DNA from: Hymenobacter volaticus
GTDB taxonomy: Bacteria > Bacteroidota > Bacteroidia > Cytophagales > Hymenobacteraceae
Reading direction: 5' to 3'
Length of the DNA: 64,000 nt
Assembly (NCBI RefSeq): GCF_022921055.1
Contig: NZ_CP095061.1
Span: 5,061,501-5,125,500, forward strand
This document shows positions 7,904 to 16,756 of this stretch, piece after piece. Numbering within the stretch: position 1 is the first letter of the stretch; each line of letters starts with the position of its first letter. The position numbers and the translations under genes were made by a program. The notes under the pieces were generated by a model. That model had not been told where the DNA came from, did no database searches, and was given only the letters and a program-made list of their open reading frames with translations.

Positions 7904-8962
7904 ATGACTATGCAAACATCCGACACCCACGCTCAAGTACAGGATTACTACGGTTCGCAGCTGGAAACCAACCAAGACCTGCTCACCAATGCCTGCTGCA
8001 CCGATGATATTCCGCTAGCCCACCGCCGCATTCTGTCCCAGCTAGCCCCCGAAGTACTAGAAAAGTATTACGGCTGCGGCGTGTGCGTGCCCGATGCCAT
8101 TGAAGGATGCACGGTGCTCGACCTAGGCAGTGGTTCGGGTCGCGACGTGTATTTGCTTTCCAAGTTGGTGGGCGAAACGGGCCGGGTCATTGGCGTGGAC
8201 ATGACGGAAGAGCAACTCGACGTGGCTCGCCGCCACATCGATTTCCATACCACGCAGTTCGGTTATCGCCAGCCCAATGTGGAATTTCGCCACGGCTACA
8301 TCGAAGACTTGCGCACGGCCGATCTGCCCGACAACAGCGTAGACCTGGTAGTAAGCAACTGCGTGCTCAACCTCAGCACCGATAAAGAAGCCACGTACCG
8401 CGAGATATTCCGGGTGCTAAAGCCCGGCGGCGAGCTGTTTATTGCCGACGTATTTGCCGACCGCCGCGTGCCCGAAGCACTGCGCCAGGACCCAGTGCTG
8501 TACGGCGAATGCCTGAGCGGCGCCCTCTACACCGAGGACTTCCGCCGGCTGCTTATGCGCCTGGGCGTATCGGATTATCGCCTCTTCGCCAGCCGTCGCC
8601 TTACCATTAACAACCCCGAAATAGAGGCCAAAGTCGGCAACATCGGGTTTTACTCGTTCACGGTCCGCGCCTTCAAGCTCGACTTAGAAGACCGCTGCGA
8701 AGACTACGGCCAAGTGGCCACCTACCTTGGCACAGTGCCTGGTCAGCCCCACCAGTTCGTGCTCGACGACCACCATACCTTTGAAACCGGCCGTCCCATG
8801 CTGGTGTGCGGCAACACGGCTGCTATGGTAGGTGAAACGCGTTACGCGTCTTACTTTCAGGTAGTAGGCAACAAAGACCGCCATTTCGGCCTATTCGACT
8901 GCGGTCCTGCCCTGGCAACTGCCGCTGCATCGGGCGAGGCTGCCGCGAGCTGCGGTTGCTAG
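7904..8962 (+). CDS. arsM: ArsM-like arsenite S-adenosylmethionine methyltransferase
   Basis: 352 residues from ATG 7904 (7910 is also possible). A class I methyltransferase core is plain: VLDLGSGSGRD (SAM site), IGVDMTEEQLDVA, and LKPGGELFIADVF. Cysteines sit where ArsM enzymes bind trivalent arsenic: NACC before the fold, YYGCGVC just ahead of motif I, and VSNCVLN after it. A C-terminal extension ends in AASCGC. It would methylate arsenite to volatile or less toxic forms. No arsR, arsB or arsC lies nearby, so this is a stand-alone gene. The frame runs upstream to a GTG at 7802 but without conserved sequence. Confidence 0.85.
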   Translation: MTMQTSDTHAQVQDYYGSQLETNQDLLTNACCTDDIPLAHRRILSQLAPEVLEKYYGCGVCVPDAIEGCTVLDLGSGSGRDVYLLSKLVGETGRVIGVDMTEEQLDVARRHIDFHTTQFGYRQPNVEFRHGYIEDLRTADLPDNSVDLVVSNCVLNLSTDKEATYREIFRVLKPGGELFIADVFADRRVPEALRQDPVLYGECLSGALYTEDFRRLLMRLGVSDYRLFASRRLTINNPEIEAKVGNIGFYSFTVRAFKLDLEDRCEDYGQVATYLGTVPGQPHQFVLDDHHTFETGRPMLVCGNTAAMVGETRYASYFQVVGNKDRHFGLFDCGPALATAAASGEAAASCGC

Positions 8963-8989
8963 GGCAAGTCAAGCAACTAAGCAGGAACT

Positions 8990-9037
8990 GAAACACGGTG
9001 CCGGGGTGCGAGATATGCGTCTCCGGCACCGTGTTTC
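8990..9037. terminator. Bidirectional terminator between convergent genes
   Basis: GAAACACGGTGCCGG (8990-9004) pairs perfectly over 15 bp with CCGGCACCGTGTTTC (9023-9037). It serves the ArsM-like gene and probably the convergent gene at 9084. Confidence 0.8.
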
Positions 9038-9083
9038 AACATTTAAAGCAACTGTTCGAGAGAAGGGCCTTCTTGAGCGCAGC

Positions 9084-9530
9084 TTACGAAAAGCTGCGTT
9101 GCGACGGAGGTGAGCTAGACTGCTGCAACAGCCACTCCAAGGCTTCGGGCTCGGTTATAAAAGACCGATAAATCAGTGGCAGGTTATTCACTTGCGTGGT
9201 GATGTAGGCGGTAGCCAGACGCACCATCACGTCCTCCGATACCACCACCGCTCCGTAACGGTAGCCAGCCTGCACGGCCAATGGCAACCATTCTTGGGTT
9301 ACCCATTGTTGTTCCTCCTGCGAGAAGGCCCGCATTCCTATCTGGTTGATCAAGATACAGCTCCAGTTGTTGCGCCGTAGCGCATACGCCATATGCGTAA
9401 ACAGCGCCCGTACTTCCTCTGGCCGGTAGGCGTTGCTACTCCAACTGACCCGCAAAAACCCGGCGGCATCTTCCAATAATTGACCAGCAGCATTCCTGAA
9501 ATATATAGCTGGCAGTAAGCTTCTGTTCAT
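9084..9530 (-). CDS. STAS-like hypothetical protein
   Basis: 148 residues. It looks like a divergent member of the family also encoded at 18951 and 19668: an N-terminal strand followed by a W (GFLRVSWSS), a central helix and strand (WSCILINQIGMR), an EWLPL helix, and the ending ITEPEALEWLLQQ. The alternating pattern recalls the STAS/SpoIIAA-like fold common in this group. The C-terminal Ser-rich tail SSSPPSQRSFS is disordered. No catalytic residues are visible; a sensory or scaffold role is only a guess. Confidence 0.6.
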   Translation of the reverse strand: MNRSLLPAIYFRNAAGQLLEDAAGFLRVSWSSNAYRPEEVRALFTHMAYALRRNNWSCILINQIGMRAFSQEEQQWVTQEWLPLAVQAGYRYGAVVVSEDVMVRLATAYITTQVNNLPLIYRSFITEPEALEWLLQQSSSPPSQRSFS

Positions 9531-9719
9531 AGCTTACAAAGATACTGGGTACCCACACACAAGGTGGAGCTTGACGATAGATTTTGCGGTGTTGAGAACG
9601 GCAGGACAACAATTGGTTTCATCTGATTGATGGTGTTCGTATAGCTGTTATTGCCCTGGGCTCCGTAGAAGGCGATACACCTGTTTGACAGCCATTCGTC
9701 TCACTACACCTTTTGTGCC

Positions 9720-11102
9720 ATGCATCGCTTCTTGTTTCTTCTGTTGCTGCTCTCATCAGCCGAATTGAGTGCGCCTGCCTCCGTTGCTGCTCAATCTGAA
9801 TCGGCAGCAGCTTCAACGGCGGAGGGGCTACCAGCCCGGCCTTCCCCGTTCCGCTTCGTGACCGATGAGGCCAAGCTGCTCAGCCCCGCCGACGCTAAAA
9901 CCCTGGAAAGTGGTTTGCGCCGCTACGCCGATAACACCGGGACCCAGATTGTAGTCGTGACGGTACCTACGCTAGGCGGCCGCACCGTAGCCGATTACGG
10001 CCGGGCCCTTGGCCAAGCGTGGGGTGTAGGGCAGCGCGAAAAAAACAACGGCATTGTGGTGCTGCTATCCGGGCAGGAGCGCAAAGTCACGATTCAGCCA
10101 GGTTCGGGACTGCAAAGCGTGATTACGCCGGAGGTAACGGCCCGTGTCATCAACGACCAGATGACGCCCAGCTTTAAACAGGGCAAGTACTTTGCGGGAA
10201 TACGTACTGGCTTGAATACGCTGATGTTGGCGGCTAACCCCGAATCGAACCCCAACAAAAACCAGCCCGCCACAACTACCGCCCCCGCTACTGCTTCTGG
10301 AGCCGCCGCAGGTACGGGAGCCGCAGCCAGCAGTTCCAACTTGAACACTGACGGCTTAGCATCGACCGACAACACTCCTGCCTCTGAGCCGTTTACGCCC
10401 CAGTCCACTGTTCCAGCCCCGCAATCTTCGGGCCTTGGCATCGGGACACTGGCCATTGGTGCCTTGCTGATTGGTGGAGTGATATGGGTACTGGTGCGGC
10501 TGTTTCGGCGCAAATCGCAAGCGGCAGCAGTACCGGGCAATGCGCCCGATTTTTATGGTAACGGCAACCTCCCCAATAACCCCACCGGCAACTACAACCG
10601 GGGCAATGTGCCGCCCCAACAACAAGGGCCTGATTTCTACGGTAACCGCGGCCCCAATATGGGTGGCAATGGCTATGGCGGAGGTATGGGAAATAGCATG
10701 GGCGGTGGTATGGGCAGCGGTATGGGTGGTATTCTGGCAACGGGGGCTGCAGCGGCCGCCGGTGCTTATTTAGGCAACCGCATGGCCTCCGGAGGTCACG
10801 ATGAGTCTGGCAACAGTATGATGGGCCATAACGGCGCACCTTCGTCTCTTGACCCAGGCGCAACGGGCCTTGCAGGTGCTGCCGGGACAGCAGGTGGCGC
10901 TTCATCGGCCGATGAGTTTCCAGCCTTCGGCGGGGCCAGCACCAACGATGCTGCTCCCGATTACTTTTCTCAAGACGACTCCAATAACTCGTCGCCCGAT
11001 TATTTCTCTTCCGACGATAATTCTTCCTACGACGATATGTCGTCAGACGATACTGGCGGCGGCGGCTTCGACAGCGACGATGATAACAGTGGCTCGTGGT
11101 AG
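9720..11102 (+). CDS. TPM domain membrane protein
   Basis: 460 residues: signal peptide to about residue 24, a TPM (TLP18.3/Psb32/MOLO-1) domain at about 40-165 (RFVTDEAKLLSPADAKTLE, GTQIVVVTVPTLGG, QREKNNGIVVLLS), a Thr/Ala/Ser-rich linker, one membrane segment near 241-262 followed by RRK, then a cytosolic Asn/Gly/Met-rich tail with GMGNSMGGGMGSGMGG and an acidic ending DDDNSGSW. The TPM domain is periplasmic. Relatives are linked to photosystem repair, phosphatase activity or membrane-protein quality control. The Gly-rich acidic ending is usual for the bacterial type. Confidence 0.85.
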   Translation: MHRFLFLLLLLSSAELSAPASVAAQSESAAASTAEGLPARPSPFRFVTDEAKLLSPADAKTLESGLRRYADNTGTQIVVVTVPTLGGRTVADYGRALGQAWGVGQREKNNGIVVLLSGQERKVTIQPGSGLQSVITPEVTARVINDQMTPSFKQGKYFAGIRTGLNTLMLAANPESNPNKNQPATTTAPATASGAAAGTGAAASSSNLNTDGLASTDNTPASEPFTPQSTVPAPQSSGLGIGTLAIGALLIGGVIWVLVRLFRRKSQAAAVPGNAPDFYGNGNLPNNPTGNYNRGNVPPQQQGPDFYGNRGPNMGGNGYGGGMGNSMGGGMGSGMGGILATGAAAAAGAYLGNRMASGGHDESGNSMMGHNGAPSSLDPGATGLAGAAGTAGGASSADEFPAFGGASTNDAAPDYFSQDDSNNSSPDYFSSDDNSSYDDMSSDDTGGGGFDSDDDNSGSW

Positions 11103-11123
11103 AACACCCCTCCGCTTTGCAGA

Positions 11124-11155
11124 CAGCCGCCTCTATCAGGCGGCTGTTTTGTTTT
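11124..11155 (+). terminator. Terminator of the TPM gene
   Basis: CAGCCGCCT (11124-11132) pairs with AGGCGGCTG (11138-11146), followed by TTTTGTTTT. Confidence 0.92.
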
Positions 11156-11387
11156 AGAGCAAGTTTTCACAGACTTAAGACCTAAGGGCAGACTGCGTCG
11201 GTAGGTATAATCTTAAGCTGTTTGGGCATTGACTTTGCCGTTGCCAGCATGAAAGCATCGACGTTGAAACTAGTTGCTATTCGAGTGTTAACAGAAAGAT
11301 TTTCGGTTGGCGCACTCCTTATACTTAATGTGTGCGTATGTGCACTGCATTGCCCACTTCGCTCTTTCTGGCCCACTTTTTCTTTCT

Positions 11388-12098
11388 ATGCAAACTCTCT
11401 TAACTACCTCTTCACCGCAGCCCAAGGTTATCTTCTTTGATGTCAACGAGACCTTGCTGGATATGAGCAAGTTGAAGCGGGCAGTCGGTAAGGCTTTTGG
11501 CAACAAGTTCGCGTTTCAGCAGTGGTTTGGCTTGCTTCTTCACTATTCGTTGGTTGACACTGTTACGGGGTCCTACCACCCGTTCAGCGCCATTGCCGAA
11601 GCAGCCCTCGATATGGCCGCCGATAAGCTGGAAGAGAAGCACCTGAAACCCGCCAAAAAACGCGAGATAGTGCAGCTACTAACGGAATTGCCCGCGCACA
11701 AAGACGTTCCGAAAGGGCTAGCCATGCTCCTGGACATGGGTATTCGGCTGGTAGCCTTCACCAACTCCACGCGAGAAGTGCTCGACGAACAACTGCGCTA
11801 TGCAGGCATCATCCACTACTTCGAGCAGGGTTTGAGCATCGATACCAGCCAGCGCTACAAGCCTCACCTCGACACCTACCTTGCCGCCGTCCAAACGGCG
11901 GGCGTACAACCCGCTGAAGCCGCGCTAATAGCTGCGCACGGCTGGGACGTAGCAGGCGCCTTGCATGCCGGTCTGGCTGCTGGCTTCATTGCCCGGCCCG
12001 GCCAGGAGCTCTATCCTTTAGCTCCACCGCCTACCTACCAAGGCAAGACGCTAGTGGAAGTAGCCAAGCAGATTATCAAGGCAGCACCTGTTGGGTAA
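11388..12098 (+). CDS. Haloacid dehalogenase type II-like HAD hydrolase
   Basis: 236 residues from ATG 11388. HAD motif I is FFDVNETLLD (nucleophile and acid/base Asp/Asn positions), motif II AFTNSTRE, motif III KPHLDTY and motif IV AAHGWDVAGA. The Asn in DVNET and the His-Gly-Trp-Asp loop are characteristic of L-2-haloacid dehalogenases, which displace halide from 2-haloacids. Many annotated members have other small substrates. The open frame reaches 11307 but lacks conserved sequence before 11388. It is a single gene between terminators. Confidence 0.82.
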   Translation: MQTLLTTSSPQPKVIFFDVNETLLDMSKLKRAVGKAFGNKFAFQQWFGLLLHYSLVDTVTGSYHPFSAIAEAALDMAADKLEEKHLKPAKKREIVQLLTELPAHKDVPKGLAMLLDMGIRLVAFTNSTREVLDEQLRYAGIIHYFEQGLSIDTSQRYKPHLDTYLAAVQTAGVQPAEAALIAAHGWDVAGALHAGLAAGFIARPGQELYPLAPPPTYQGKTLVEVAKQIIKAAPVG

Positions 12099-12266
12099 TA
12101 GCGAGTAACTCACTGGAAGGCGCTCAGAAGCAACACTCTAAGCTGCTTTAAACACCATTAAAAAAATTGTTTGCGCGTCTAAAAAAATCATGGTTTCCAG
12201 TGAAACCTGCGTTTTTTTCGAATCGTAAACGGCACCGTTGTTGGTTTCACCTAAGCTCTCAACGCC

Positions 12267-12896
12267 ATGTCTATTCAAAAATTTCAAGATTCCTTCTCTG
12301 ATATGGCATCGTCGAACTTCAGCACGATGCTCGACCGGTTCTTCAACGATTCGCTGGCCTCGCGGGGGCGTGTTAGCAGCTTTTCGCCCCACGTTGATGC
12401 CTACGAAACCGAGAAGAGTTATGAAATAGAAGCCGCTTTGCCTGGCATGAAGCGGGAAGACATTAAGGTGGACTTTCACCAAGGCCGCCTGACCATTGCC
12501 GGGGAGCGGCAGTTCCGCAACGAGCAGAATCAGCGGCGCTACCACATGGTGGAAAGTTCGTTCGGCTCGTTCCAGCGCTCGTTTCAGTTGCCCGACACGG
12601 TGGATGCTAGCGGCATACAAGCCTCTTTCGAGGACGGTATGCTGCGGGTAAGCGTACCGAAAGACGAACAGAAAACGATGCGCCACCAGATTCAAATTAA
12701 AGGTGGCCAGAGTTCTGCCGCTAACAACGGACAACTTTCCGAGCGCGCTGGCCAGCAAGCCACTGATGTAACCGTGCAACAGTCTACCAATGAGGCTAGC
12801 ACTAATGGTAGCAACGGTGCGCAAAAGAAATCTAATGCAGCAGAGCGAGTAACTGAAATGAACGGCCGGCCACAAAGTTCTGGGGTTGGCTCATAA
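12267..12896 (+). CDS. Hsp20/alpha-crystallin small heat shock protein
   Basis: 209 residues. The alpha-crystallin domain covers about 45-145: VDAYETEKSYEIEAALPGMK, REDIKVDFHQGRLTIAGER, and the conserved A-x-x-x-n-G-v-L-x-v-x-v-P-K strand seen as ASFEDGMLRVSVPK. It is followed by QIQIKGG and an unusually long (about 60 residues) disordered Ser/Asn/Gln-rich tail. It works as an ATP-independent holdase. A second, shorter Hsp20 relative lies at 38909. The gene is monocistronic with its own terminator. Confidence 0.9.
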   Translation: MSIQKFQDSFSDMASSNFSTMLDRFFNDSLASRGRVSSFSPHVDAYETEKSYEIEAALPGMKREDIKVDFHQGRLTIAGERQFRNEQNQRRYHMVESSFGSFQRSFQLPDTVDASGIQASFEDGMLRVSVPKDEQKTMRHQIQIKGGQSSAANNGQLSERAGQQATDVTVQQSTNEASTNGSNGAQKKSNAAERVTEMNGRPQSSGVGS

Positions 12897-12923
12897 GCGT
12901 TTAGCTCGTACTCCTGTGTTTTA

Positions 12924-12959
12924 CAAAAGCCTTTCCGCAAGCGGAAAGGCTTTTGTTTT
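12924..12959 (+). terminator. Terminator of the Hsp20 gene
   Basis: CAAAAGCCTTTCCG (12924-12937) and CGGAAAGGCTTTTG (12942-12955) form a 14 bp stem with a CAAG loop, followed by TTTTA. Confidence 0.93.
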
Positions 12960-13179
12960 ATATAGAGGGGGCCAACTTATGGTGGCACTTCCCATCAGAC
13001 CATAAAAGAAGCTCGCCCTTGATTGGCTTCCCTATCCGTTGTTGGGTATGCGGCCTCTTTGCAACCAAGACAACAATTTCTTTATCTGCTCTATAGCCTG
13101 TATCGGGACCATTATTGCCGACACCTATTACTTTAGCTCATCCGGAACCATCTACAGCCTCCGGCTCCCTTGCGCGTCC

Positions 13180-13719
13180 ATGCTTAGCCAATCTGTACTT
13201 CAAGTTCCGGTTTTGGAAACCACCCGTCTGCTTTTGCGCGGTTACCAGCCCACTGATTTCCCCGAATACGTAACCATGTGGGCCGACCCCAAGGTCTACC
13301 GTTATTTGAGTCCCCGGCCTATGCTAGAAGAAGAGGTCTGGGCGACATTGCTTCGTAGCATTGGACACTGGACCCTGATGGGCTATGGCTTCTGGTCTGT
13401 GGAAGACAAAGAATCGGGCCGTTTCATTGGAGTAGTGGGTTTTGCCGACCCCAAGCGCAACATTGTGCCGCCTAGCAACGGTGCCCCAGAAATTGGGTGG
13501 GTGCTGGCTTCTGCTGCGCACGGCAAAGGCTACGCTACCGAAGCCGTGGAAGCTGCCATTGCCTGGGGCGACACCCATTTTGGACCGGTCCGTACCGTGT
13601 GCGTTATTCACCCCAAAAACGAAGCTTCTTTGCGGGTAGCCCGCAAATTTGGCTACCAGGAATACCACCGCACCACCTACCACGACCAGCCCACCGTGCT
13701 GCTAGAGCGCGTGCAGTAA
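13180..13719 (+). CDS. GNAT family N-acetyltransferase (RimJ/RimL type)
   Basis: 179 residues from ATG 13180; earlier in-frame starts give no conserved sequence. LETTRLLLRGYQPTDFPEYVTMW is the RimJ/RimL-type beginning, GFADP and EIGWVLASAAHGKGYATEA form motif A with the acetyl-CoA loop (HGKGYA), and NEASLRVARKFGYQEY is motif B. It transfers acetyl from acetyl-CoA to an unknown amine. It is convergent with aspA. Confidence 0.87.
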   Translation: MLSQSVLQVPVLETTRLLLRGYQPTDFPEYVTMWADPKVYRYLSPRPMLEEEVWATLLRSIGHWTLMGYGFWSVEDKESGRFIGVVGFADPKRNIVPPSNGAPEIGWVLASAAHGKGYATEAVEAAIAWGDTHFGPVRTVCVIHPKNEASLRVARKFGYQEYHRTTYHDQPTVLLERVQ

Positions 13720-13732
13720 GAACTGAAGCAGT

Positions 13733-13791
13733 GACAGGGATGCAGTAGCATCAACAAGTGCAACTCGCTTCAATACTTCACTTTCCCTGTC
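13733..13791. terminator. Weak hairpin between convergent genes
   Basis: GACAGGGA (13733-13740) pairs with TCCCTGTC (13784-13791) across a 43-base loop in the gap between the GNAT gene and aspA. It may act as a shared terminator. Confidence 0.35.
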
Positions 13792-13797
13792 TCGCTT

Positions 13798-15204
13798 TCA
13801 CTGGATAAAGTGCGGACGAATCAGGTTTTCAAACGTGAATATCTCGTCCCATTTGGCTTGCGAAAGCAGTTGGCGCTCCGTCACGGCAATATCGTACACG
13901 TTCTTGCCTGTGCGTAAAGCTTCTCTGGCAATGTCAGCAGACGTCTCGTAACCGAGCACCGGATTCAACTGCGTAACAATACCGATGCTGTTGCGAACCA
14001 ACTGCTCCGCGTGTTGCGCGTTGGCCGTAATGCCCACTACACATTTTTCGCGTAGGGTATGGCACGCCCGCGTCAGGTAGGAAATACTGGTGAACAGGGC
14101 AAACGAAATTACAGGCTCCATCACGTTCAGCTGCAACTGCCCCGCTTCTGCGGCCATGGTTACGGTTAAGTCGGCACCTATGACGTAGAAAGCGGTTTGA
14201 TTGACTACCTCCGGCACCACCGGGTTTACCTTGCCCGGCATAATGCTGGAACCCGGCTGCAGCGGCGGCAGATTGATTTCAAACAAGCCCGCCCGAGGTC
14301 CAGAAGAGAGAAGCCGTAGGTCGTTGCAAATCTTGGAAAGCTTTACAGCGGTGCGCTTTAGCACACCCGAGAGCTGCACGTAAGCACCCGTATCGTAGGT
14401 GGCTTCTATCAAGTCGCCGGCTAGCACCAGGTCTAGCCCTGTGATGTCGCGCAGATATTCGGTTACCTTTTCGCCGTAGCCAGCTGGGGCATTCACCCGG
14501 GTGCCAATAGCGGTAGCCCCCATGTTGATTTCGCTGATCAGGTTGCGGCTGTCTTTGATACGCAGCAGTTCCTCACGCAGATTGGTGGCAAAGGCATGAA
14601 ACTCGTCGCCCATACTCATGGGTACGGCGTCTTGGAGTTGGGTGCGGCCCATCTTCAACACGTTCCGAAACTCTTCGCCTTTCTGAGCAAACGCATCGGC
14701 TAATTCGCCTAGGGCTTGGCTGTAGCTTTCTAGCTTGTTGTTGAGTGCTATACGAAAGGCCGTCGGGTAAGCATCGTTGGTAGACTGCGAACAGTTGACG
14801 TGGTTGTTAGGATGGCAGAACTCGTACTGGCCCTTGGCCTTGTCCATTAACTCCAGCGCCACGTTGGCAATAACCTCGTTGGCGTTCATATTCACGGAAG
14901 TACCAGCGCCACCCTGAATCATATCGGTCAAGAACTGTTCGTCCATCTCGCCGGCAATCACCCGGTCGCAGGCCTGAACAATGCAGTTGGCGATGCTAGG
15001 ATCTAGCACGCCCATATCGCGGTTGGCCATGGCGGCAGCTTTCTTCACGTAGCCTAATGCCTGCACAAACAGTGGCTCCGACTTGAGCGGAATACCCGTA
15101 ATGTTGAAATTTTCCAGCGCCCGGAGGGTTTGGATACCATAGTAGGCATTGGCCGGAATGGCCCGTTCGCCCAAGAAATCGTGTTCAAGTCGGGAGGTAA
15201 GCAT
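13798..15204 (-). CDS. aspA: Aspartate ammonia-lyase
   Basis: 468 residues, the usual length. It converts L-aspartate to fumarate and ammonia in the cytoplasm as a tetramer. Family signatures are clear: AGTSVNMNANEVIAN (aspartase rather than fumarase wording), HVNCSQSTNDAYPTA, GATAIGTRVNAP and the flexible loop GSSIMPGKVNPVVPE with the catalytic Ser. The start MLTSRLEHDFLGERAIP is standard. It is monocistronic with about 230 bases before the next gene and may help nitrogen recycling. Confidence 0.92.
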   Translation of the reverse strand: MLTSRLEHDFLGERAIPANAYYGIQTLRALENFNITGIPLKSEPLFVQALGYVKKAAAMANRDMGVLDPSIANCIVQACDRVIAGEMDEQFLTDMIQGGAGTSVNMNANEVIANVALELMDKAKGQYEFCHPNNHVNCSQSTNDAYPTAFRIALNNKLESYSQALGELADAFAQKGEEFRNVLKMGRTQLQDAVPMSMGDEFHAFATNLREELLRIKDSRNLISEINMGATAIGTRVNAPAGYGEKVTEYLRDITGLDLVLAGDLIEATYDTGAYVQLSGVLKRTAVKLSKICNDLRLLSSGPRAGLFEINLPPLQPGSSIMPGKVNPVVPEVVNQTAFYVIGADLTVTMAAEAGQLQLNVMEPVISFALFTSISYLTRACHTLREKCVVGITANAQHAEQLVRNSIGIVTQLNPVLGYETSADIAREALRTGKNVYDIAVTERQLLSQAKWDEIFTFENLIRPHFIQ

Positions 15205-15348
15205 GGGTGGGATTTGGGATGGTAGCTCTTCTACGGAAACTGTAGCGTAGAGGTAAGCTTCTTGCGTACAAGGAACCTACCTGGTCTGTTTGCCACGCTA
15301 TTTAAAGAGGCTGCTGACACAGCAGTACCCTAACCTGATTCTCCTTTT

Positions 15349-15413
15349 AAACAACAAAACCGGCAGGCACAACTAGCATCGCTGCGTAGTCATGCCTGCC
15401 GGTTTTGTTGTTT
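15349..15413 (-). terminator. 21 bp-stem terminator of the DUF547 gene
   Basis: The arms 15349-15369 and 15393-15413 are perfectly complementary over 21 bp (core AACCGGCAGGCA/TGCCTGCCGGTT with A/T-rich ends). It lies 22 bases after the DUF547 stop on the minus strand. Confidence 0.88.
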
Positions 15414-15435
15414 TGCGCCTGCCTTAACAGTAAAC

Positions 15436-16215
15436 TTATTTTTTGGGGTCTTCTGCTTTCTGGTCGTTTAGTCTCCAGTCGTAAGCGTAGTAATCCATAG
15501 CAAACCAGGTGGGAACGCGCTTGTCGGCACGGAACTGGTTGACGTACGCCACACCCGTTTTTCCGCTAGTACCAAAATCGGCTTCGTACCACTTGAAGAT
15601 TTCGGGCAGCATCACGGTTTTACCTTCAGCATCTACTTTCACAAAAGCAGGGTCTTGCAACACGCGCCGAGTCTGGTCGTTGAGTTGCGTAAATAGATCT
15701 TTGCCCATATACGCCTCGCGGCTTAGGCGAGGGCAGCTAGCAGTGCCACACACCAAAGCAAAGTGCAGGCGCGGGTCGTCGTAGAGCTTGCGTAGCTTGT
15801 TATGCTCGAGTTCGTCGAGCGTCATTTTCTCACCGCCTACCAACATCTGCTTCTTGTCGAAGAAGCCTGGCATTTCGCGTACCGACGTCAGAGGATAATT
15901 GCTAACTATTTCCCCAATAACAAGCACATTGTAAGCATTCAAGTAAAAGGCATACAAGTCGGCTTGCGAGGCACCAGTCATGCTAAACGAAGCAATATCT
16001 TCCAGTAAAGCATCAAGCTGCTTAGGGTCACGCTGAATAGCTTTATAGTTGACCTCTCCATCTTTATTCACAAACCTTTTCAGAAAAGCCGTGGTCGAAG
16101 CGGTTACTTGGGCTGAGGAAGGAAGTGCAGCTTGCACCGACAGACAACCAAATAATAGAACAAAAAACAGTGCCGCACGTACCCAAACCGCCTGAGAATT
16201 ATAGATGTGGTTCAT
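15436..16215 (-). CDS. DUF547 domain secreted protein
   Basis: 259 residues from ATG 16215: signal peptide MNHIYNSQAVWVRAALFFVL...VQAA, then the DUF547 domain. Hallmarks are QADLYAFYLNAYNVLVI, LDELEHNKLR and FALVCGTASCPRLSREAY, where the Cys and neighbouring residues have been likened to a cysteine-peptidase or papain-like fold without demonstrated activity. The frame opens 18 codons earlier but the signal peptide fixes the start. It is exported, and the role is unknown. The intergenic space before it is strongly AT-rich. Confidence 0.85.
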   Translation of the reverse strand: MNHIYNSQAVWVRAALFFVLLFGCLSVQAALPSSAQVTASTTAFLKRFVNKDGEVNYKAIQRDPKQLDALLEDIASFSMTGASQADLYAFYLNAYNVLVIGEIVSNYPLTSVREMPGFFDKKQMLVGGEKMTLDELEHNKLRKLYDDPRLHFALVCGTASCPRLSREAYMGKDLFTQLNDQTRRVLQDPAFVKVDAEGKTVMLPEIFKWYEADFGTSGKTGVAYVNQFRADKRVPTWFAMDYYAYDWRLNDQKAEDPKK

Positions 16216-16664
16216 GGATGAAAATAAGCTAGTTGTGATGTAGTAGTAACAATACAATTTAATTGCCAATATTATAAAGACCTCTACATTTAATATAAAT
16301 ACTTCAATATCAATTAGTTATGTATATAAGTAATTATCTATATTTTTCTTAATTCAGGAAAGGGCATTCATTGTGGGAAACCAATGTTTTTATGACTTTA
16401 TCGATAACACATGAGACTTATTAACTAAAATATACGCTTGCTTTCTCATTGAACTTAAGCAGCATTTAAGCACGACAGTAATGAAAAATATTTCAGAACA
16501 ACAACTATTTGATAATCAGCATTTTATCATATATTGTTTTAGCAACCCATTAGCAGTCTTGATTTAGGAATCCATAAGCCAAACAGTCTAATACTGAAAC
16601 AAGAGATTTAAGAGTCTGCATCTCCCCAGCCACTAAATTCTTCGCAGGATACTAAGTCTAAAAC
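16216..16664. other. AT-rich intergenic region
   Basis: About 450 bases far richer in A+T than the surroundings (for example TTTAATATAAATACTTCAAT near 16289). I find no coding frame, repeat unit or RNA fold. It must hold the promoter of the leftward DUF547 gene. The composition could mean curved DNA or decayed foreign sequence. Confidence 0.5.
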
Positions 16665-16725
16665 CCGCTTAATACAATAGCCGCATTTGCTTTTTCAAGA
16701 CAAATGCGGCTATTGTATTAAGCGG
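16665..16725 (-). terminator. 25 bp perfect-stem terminator of the 16757 gene
   Basis: Arms 16665-16689 and 16701-16725 are complementary at all 25 positions, with an 11-base loop. This is unusually long for a terminator. It lies 31 bases after the stop codon of the leftward gene. Confidence 0.85.
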
Positions 16726-16756
16726 AATAATAAGGCTTTACTTATTCCCGGAGCAC

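Noticed and set aside
12138..12875. A 245-codon minus-strand frame over the Hsp20 gene
   Set aside because: Antisense to a firm alpha-crystallin gene, with no recognisable domain.
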